Translations under genes and position numbers: made by a program
Notes under the pieces: model-generated
The model's database searches: none
Told to the model about the DNA's origin: nothing
What the model saw: only the letters and a program-made list of their open reading frames with translations
Part shown: one piece after another, positions 60,418 to 64,000 of the stretch
Position numbering within the stretch: the stretch's first letter is position 1
How the letters are laid out: every line of letters starts with the position of its first letter
Assembly (NCBI GenBank): GCA_026260175.1
Contig: JAKCWW010000069.1
Span: forward strand, 83,580-147,579
Direction: 5' to 3'
DNA: 64,000 bases
Source: Reticulitermes lucifugus
Lineage: Eukaryota; Arthropoda; Insecta; Blattodea; Rhinotermitidae

Positions 60418-60705
60418 AGTTTCTCACGGCGGTGTTGCTGAAGATTCAAGTCTTCGGGGATGTGACGCCGTGTATATCGGTAAATAGTTACTGACATTTT
60501 CGAAGGCTCGTAGTTCCCTTTTCTGCATGGTCCAGAAGTCCAAGAATAATCTGTAGGAGTCCAGGAAGAGAGGATTCTACTTGAACTGCTGGACCCTGAA
60601 GGTGAAGACACTACATTTGTCCAAACGTTGGTAACTGTTATCTGTCAGCACGGTCTAACATCTCAGAAGGCTTCAATGTTTAGCTACATAGACGTAAGAA
60701 CCTCA
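60418..60705. repeat. Fold-back repeat family F1, long copy with both arms
   Basis: Starts gagtttctcacggcggtgtt, then gaagattcaagtcttcgggg, atgtgacgccgtgtatatcg and gtaaatagttactgacattt. The mirrored arm has cagcacggtctaacatctca and gacgtaagaacctcaaattt. It is the most complete example of the family here (about 290 bp). Confidence 0.8.
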
Positions 60706-60907
60706 AATTTTATAACTTTATATTCGTTAACATTTAAATAGGCGAAGCATAAACAACAAGGTTGAGTGTTATTTCATGCAGTAGGCTAATATGAGCAGTA
60801 CACCATATAGGCCCTTAGATAAGCAAGTATCAGGTCTAATAGCTTCACTCGGTCCCCCTCGTTCATTGAGTCCTGGCCTCATTAAGCCATAAGTCGCTAA
60901 TTCAACC

Positions 60908-61713
60908 TCCCACTCACTCTCATGAACAATTCTGCTTATTCATTCACAGTCACTCACAGCCACAACTGCACAGTCTCTCACTGAACCAACCTCTCACACT
61001 CGCCAATACTCACTCTCATCTGCTCACTCATTCAGTGTAACACTCAGCCACAACTAAACTGCCTGTCATTGAACCAACCTCTCACACTCGCCACTACTCA
61101 CTCATTCAGTGTAACTCTCAGCCACAACTAAACTGCCTGTCATTGAACAAACCTCTCACACGCGCCGCCACTCACTCTCATCTGCTCACTCATTCAATGT
61201 AACACTCAGCCACAACTAAACTGCCTGTCACTGAACCAACCTCTCACACTCGCCACTACTCACTCTCATCTGCTCACTCATTGAGTGTAACTCTCAGCCA
61301 CAACTAAACTGCCTGTCACTGAACCAACCTCTCACACTCGCCACCATTCACTCTCATCTGCTTACTCATTCAGTGTAACCCTCAGCCACAACTAAACTGC
61401 CTGTCACTGAACCAACCTCTCACACTCGCCGCTACTCACTCTCATCTGCTCACTCATTCAGTGTAACTCTCAGCTACAACTAAACTGCCTGTCACTGAAC
61501 CAACCTCTCACACTCGCCACCATTCACTCTCATCTGCTTACTCATTCAGTGTAACTCTCAGCCACAACTAAACTGCCTGTCACTGAACCAACCTCTCACT
61601 CTCGCCACCATTCACTCTCATCTGCTCACTCATTCACTGTAACTCTCAGCCACAACTAAACTGCCTCTCACTGAACCAACCTCTCACACTCGCCGCCATT
61701 CACTCTCTTGCAC
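60908..61713 (+). repeat. 88-bp minisatellite, about 9 copies
   Basis: The landmark cagccacaact (cagctacaact in one copy) starts at 60957, 61045, 61119, 61207, 61295, 61383, 61471, 61559 and 61647. Eight intervals are 88, 74, 88, 88, 88, 88, 88 and 88 bp. The 74-bp unit lacks 14 bp. The unit contains ctgcctgtcactgaaccaac and cactctcatctgctcactca. An 88-bp period is not a multiple of 3, so it is not a protein repeat. Confidence 0.95.
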
Positions 61714-63828
61714 TGACACGGCAGAACCAAGGCAGATTTACTTGCTGCTGTGTAGTTTGAGTCAGTGCCGTCAAGACGGGGCGGAAGCGGCTGCAAATTA
61801 GGAGGGACCGGCGATCCGGAAGTGGTGCCGAGGCCCTACTACGTTGCACACGTTTTTGTCTTTCTCTGTATTTTCATTATTTGTCGATTGTACAAATCAA
61901 CCCCTTCAGACCAAGCCCAAGTCACTCTACAACTGAGAGTCAATCTTTCCGAATTTTAGCCGGTCTGCCCTTGCTGGGGGTCCCAAAAAATTTGTTTACC
62001 GGGGCCCGAACCTGCTCTCTGCGGCCCTGGTTTGGGTAAATGTGATCCGAAACAAGGAAACTAAATCAGGCTAATGGCGTAGTCTGTGTAGTAACTGCCC
62101 TTGACCTATAGCCTAACAGGAAGTAAAGAGCATTTGTAGATTTAGTTTTAACATCCGTTTCTCAAAATGAAAAGGCATTTCCCCTCTCCTTTCAAATACT
62201 GCCTGTTTTTCTTTGTTTCTTTTAACAAAACATGCCGCAACTATTACAAAGTTTGAAACAGTTGGTTTTTTCCCGCTCCTCAATCAATTACTTCATGTCA
62301 GAGTAATCGATCATATTTGCCATTAATTGACCTCCAACTTTTACCCTTTCTTGATATGACATTATATGTTTATTAGAACAGTAATAACGTTTACACCCTT
62401 CTGGCTTGTTCTGTATGCTTTGGTTCAAGTTGTGATTGATTGCTGCTCTTGTAGCCTGCTATCAAGTGAAAACAAACTTTATTTACTTGGGGAGGGGGGG
62501 GGAGCAAGCCGGGAAATTGGAAGAGGAATTATTCCTAGATAATCTAACCAGGTTTCTGCAATAGTCGTCACATGAAATTAGAGGATAATCTGATTTGTTG
62601 ATTTCAAATCGGCAGTAGTTTGTGGAATGTTAGGCAAGTGTTGATCTCTGTCACAAAACAGGCGGTTCCAGTCATCTTTGTGATCAGACAATTACCTTGC
62701 TGTATAAGAACGCTAAGATTTTTTAATACTACGCATTTATGACACAAATTAACATATTCATTGGTTGCATAAATTAAACTAATTTTAATTAATTAATCAA
62801 ATGATTGATTTCTGGATTTTAACGACACTCTTTCAGCAATAGAGGTTACACAACATCCAATTGGATGAGATCACAATGAATACTGAATAACTAAGATCTT
62901 CGGAGGAGATATTTTGTGGCTTCTTTGTTCAGGGGCTAACCCTGCATTAGACTGAAAGGAAAACTACTGAATTACCGCTACAGTATCCACTTTGTTAAAG
63001 GTATTTGGAGTATCTACAACAGGCATCTCAAGGACGCTGCCCGCCAGTTCATTTACTACAGCCGTCTCACTGATCTTATTCCAATTATATCGTGGAATGT
63101 GGCCCGGGCCCGTATCGAAGGTTTTTTGAGACTTGTTCGTGACGAGCTTTGGGGCTTGAGAGGGTTTACTGTCCCTGCCTGGTAACGTACAACATACGTC
63201 ACCAGGGAGATAAAAAAGCAGTAAAATTTGAATTCGATCATTATAATATATATTTATTATGCTATCGGAATCGTGAAGTATTCTTAATAGTGTTTGTAAT
63301 TTCAATGAAAATACGCTTTTCATTACTTAAAATGACGTGTGGTACGCCTTTAAAATTCAAAATTTTCCGTTTTAACCACATACTATGTGAGTTTGCGGCC
63401 TGTGATATATAATGTGAATATCAGCCATTGACCCCCCCCACCCGAACCCGAAATGTAAACTTCTTATAACAGGAACTGTGTAATGGGCTAAAGAAATAAT
63501 AAAGATAGGGAAGCACTACAGCAAAAGCTTCTTCAGAATATAAATATACTTCTGTTTTCAAAATTGGATTCAGTTTGACCCATTTCATAATTCACTGCTT
63601 ATGTACCGCCAGGTTTAATAACAGACACTCTGCATTCATCCCACATGGTGTTTCTGTGTGCTCCATACGATTCTCACAAAAAGCAGCCATTATTTCCCTA
63701 TAAAGCATTCTGCGACTAGCCTTCGTAGTGCCAGCACACTGTGTTGTCTCTAAGGTAGGAGCTGAGTCTTTGTAGAAAAGGTAGACTAGGTTCAGTCTTC
63801 AATAGCTTAAGAAAGAAAGTGGGTGTTA
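61714..63828. other. Intronic sequence, no feature recognised
   Basis: A minus-strand ORF of 119 codons (62964-63323) has no recognised domain. 61770-62030 is somewhat GC-richer. A G-run lies at 62492-62502. Confidence 0.35.
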
Positions 63829-64000
63829 GGCCGTGCCATGGCTCAGACGGTTAGTCGCCGGCCTCTTATTCCGGAGGCCCGGGTTCGATCCCGGGTCAGT
63901 CCATGTGGGGTTTGTGGTTGACAAAGTGGCACTGGGGCAGGTTTTTCTCCGAGTTGTTGGTTTTCCCCTGTCAATTTCATTCCACTGGTGCTCCATTACT
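63829..64000 (+). repeat. SINE family S1, cut off by the window end
   Basis: The head ggccgtgccatggctcagac, B-box gggttcgatcccgggtcagt and body through ccactggtgctccattact are intact. The tail lies beyond 64000. Confidence 0.85.

Larger units (their letters stand above)
1..64000 (+). other. hth: Inferred intronic span of the homothorax locus
   Basis: The only confident exons are at 51.5-51.7 kb on the + strand. Both need an upstream homeobox exon and a downstream C-terminal exon, and neither was recognised in the window. Meis/hth genes are known for very long introns. The simplest reading is that 1-51494 is (part of) one intron and 51692-64000 is the start of the next. Unrecognised short exons, or a gene nested in the intron, cannot be excluded. 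Confidence 0.55.

Noticed and set aside
63829-63900. Possible tRNA gene (A-box and B-box present)
   Set aside because: It is the head of the S1 SINE, repeated at 9471 and 59628 with the same non-tRNA body attached; not an independent tRNA gene.
1-64000. CRISPR array, bacterial operon or phage
   Set aside because: No regularly spaced short repeats with unique spacers, no long ORFs and no ribosome-binding sites; the 88-bp array is an ordinary minisatellite.

Overview
This window is arthropod nuclear DNA, most likely from a cockroach or termite (Blattodea). It is AT-rich, full of stops in all frames, and packed with decayed interspersed repeats. Several tRNA-headed SINEs, a fold-back repeat and LINE tails resemble, from memory, families common in cockroach and termite assemblies. 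The order is an inference. No long intact gene is present and nothing looks bacterial.

The one securely recognisable coding locus is at 51.49-51.69 kb on the + strand. Two 59-nt exons stand in tandem, each with its own polypyrimidine tract, AG acceptor and GT donor. Both encode the last part of a Meis-class TALE homeodomain (recognition helix 3 and the IVQP(M/L)IDQSNRA tail). They differ by one residue, Leu versus Met, although 14 of 59 bases differ. This is the gene homothorax (hth). Including both exons, or neither, would break the reading frame, so they behave as mutually exclusive alternatives. The upstream exon has a second in-frame donor 9 nt downstream. No other hth exon was found, so the rest of the window is best read as the flanking introns (over 51 kb upstream and over 12 kb downstream).

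Layout. 0-9 kb: unique intronic sequence with a fold-back repeat and one SINE. 9.5 kb: a SINE interrupted by a 122-N assembly gap. 10-18 kb: LINE-tail remnants, an inverted-repeat element with 79-bp arms, a pogo-like end, a dispersed QTDG-type repeat, back-to-back SINEs and a TATG microsatellite. 18-31 kb: fold-back copies and a SINE with perfect 12-bp target-site duplications (28.3 kb). 31-43 kb: the densest repeat area, with SINEs in both orientations, LINE tails and a SINE with a 10-bp duplication (36.5 kb). 43-51 kb: LINE remnants, a Z-DNA-like palindrome with two CACGTG boxes, and a perfect 16-bp hairpin just upstream of the hth exons. 51.7-53.0 kb: repeat-poor sequence. 53-64 kb: more LINE and SINE copies, an 88-bp minisatellite (60.9-61.7 kb), and a SINE cut off by the window end.

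Apart from the two hth exons there is no evidence of genes working together here. The biology is alternative splicing of a homeodomain exon inside a very large, transposon-invaded developmental gene.
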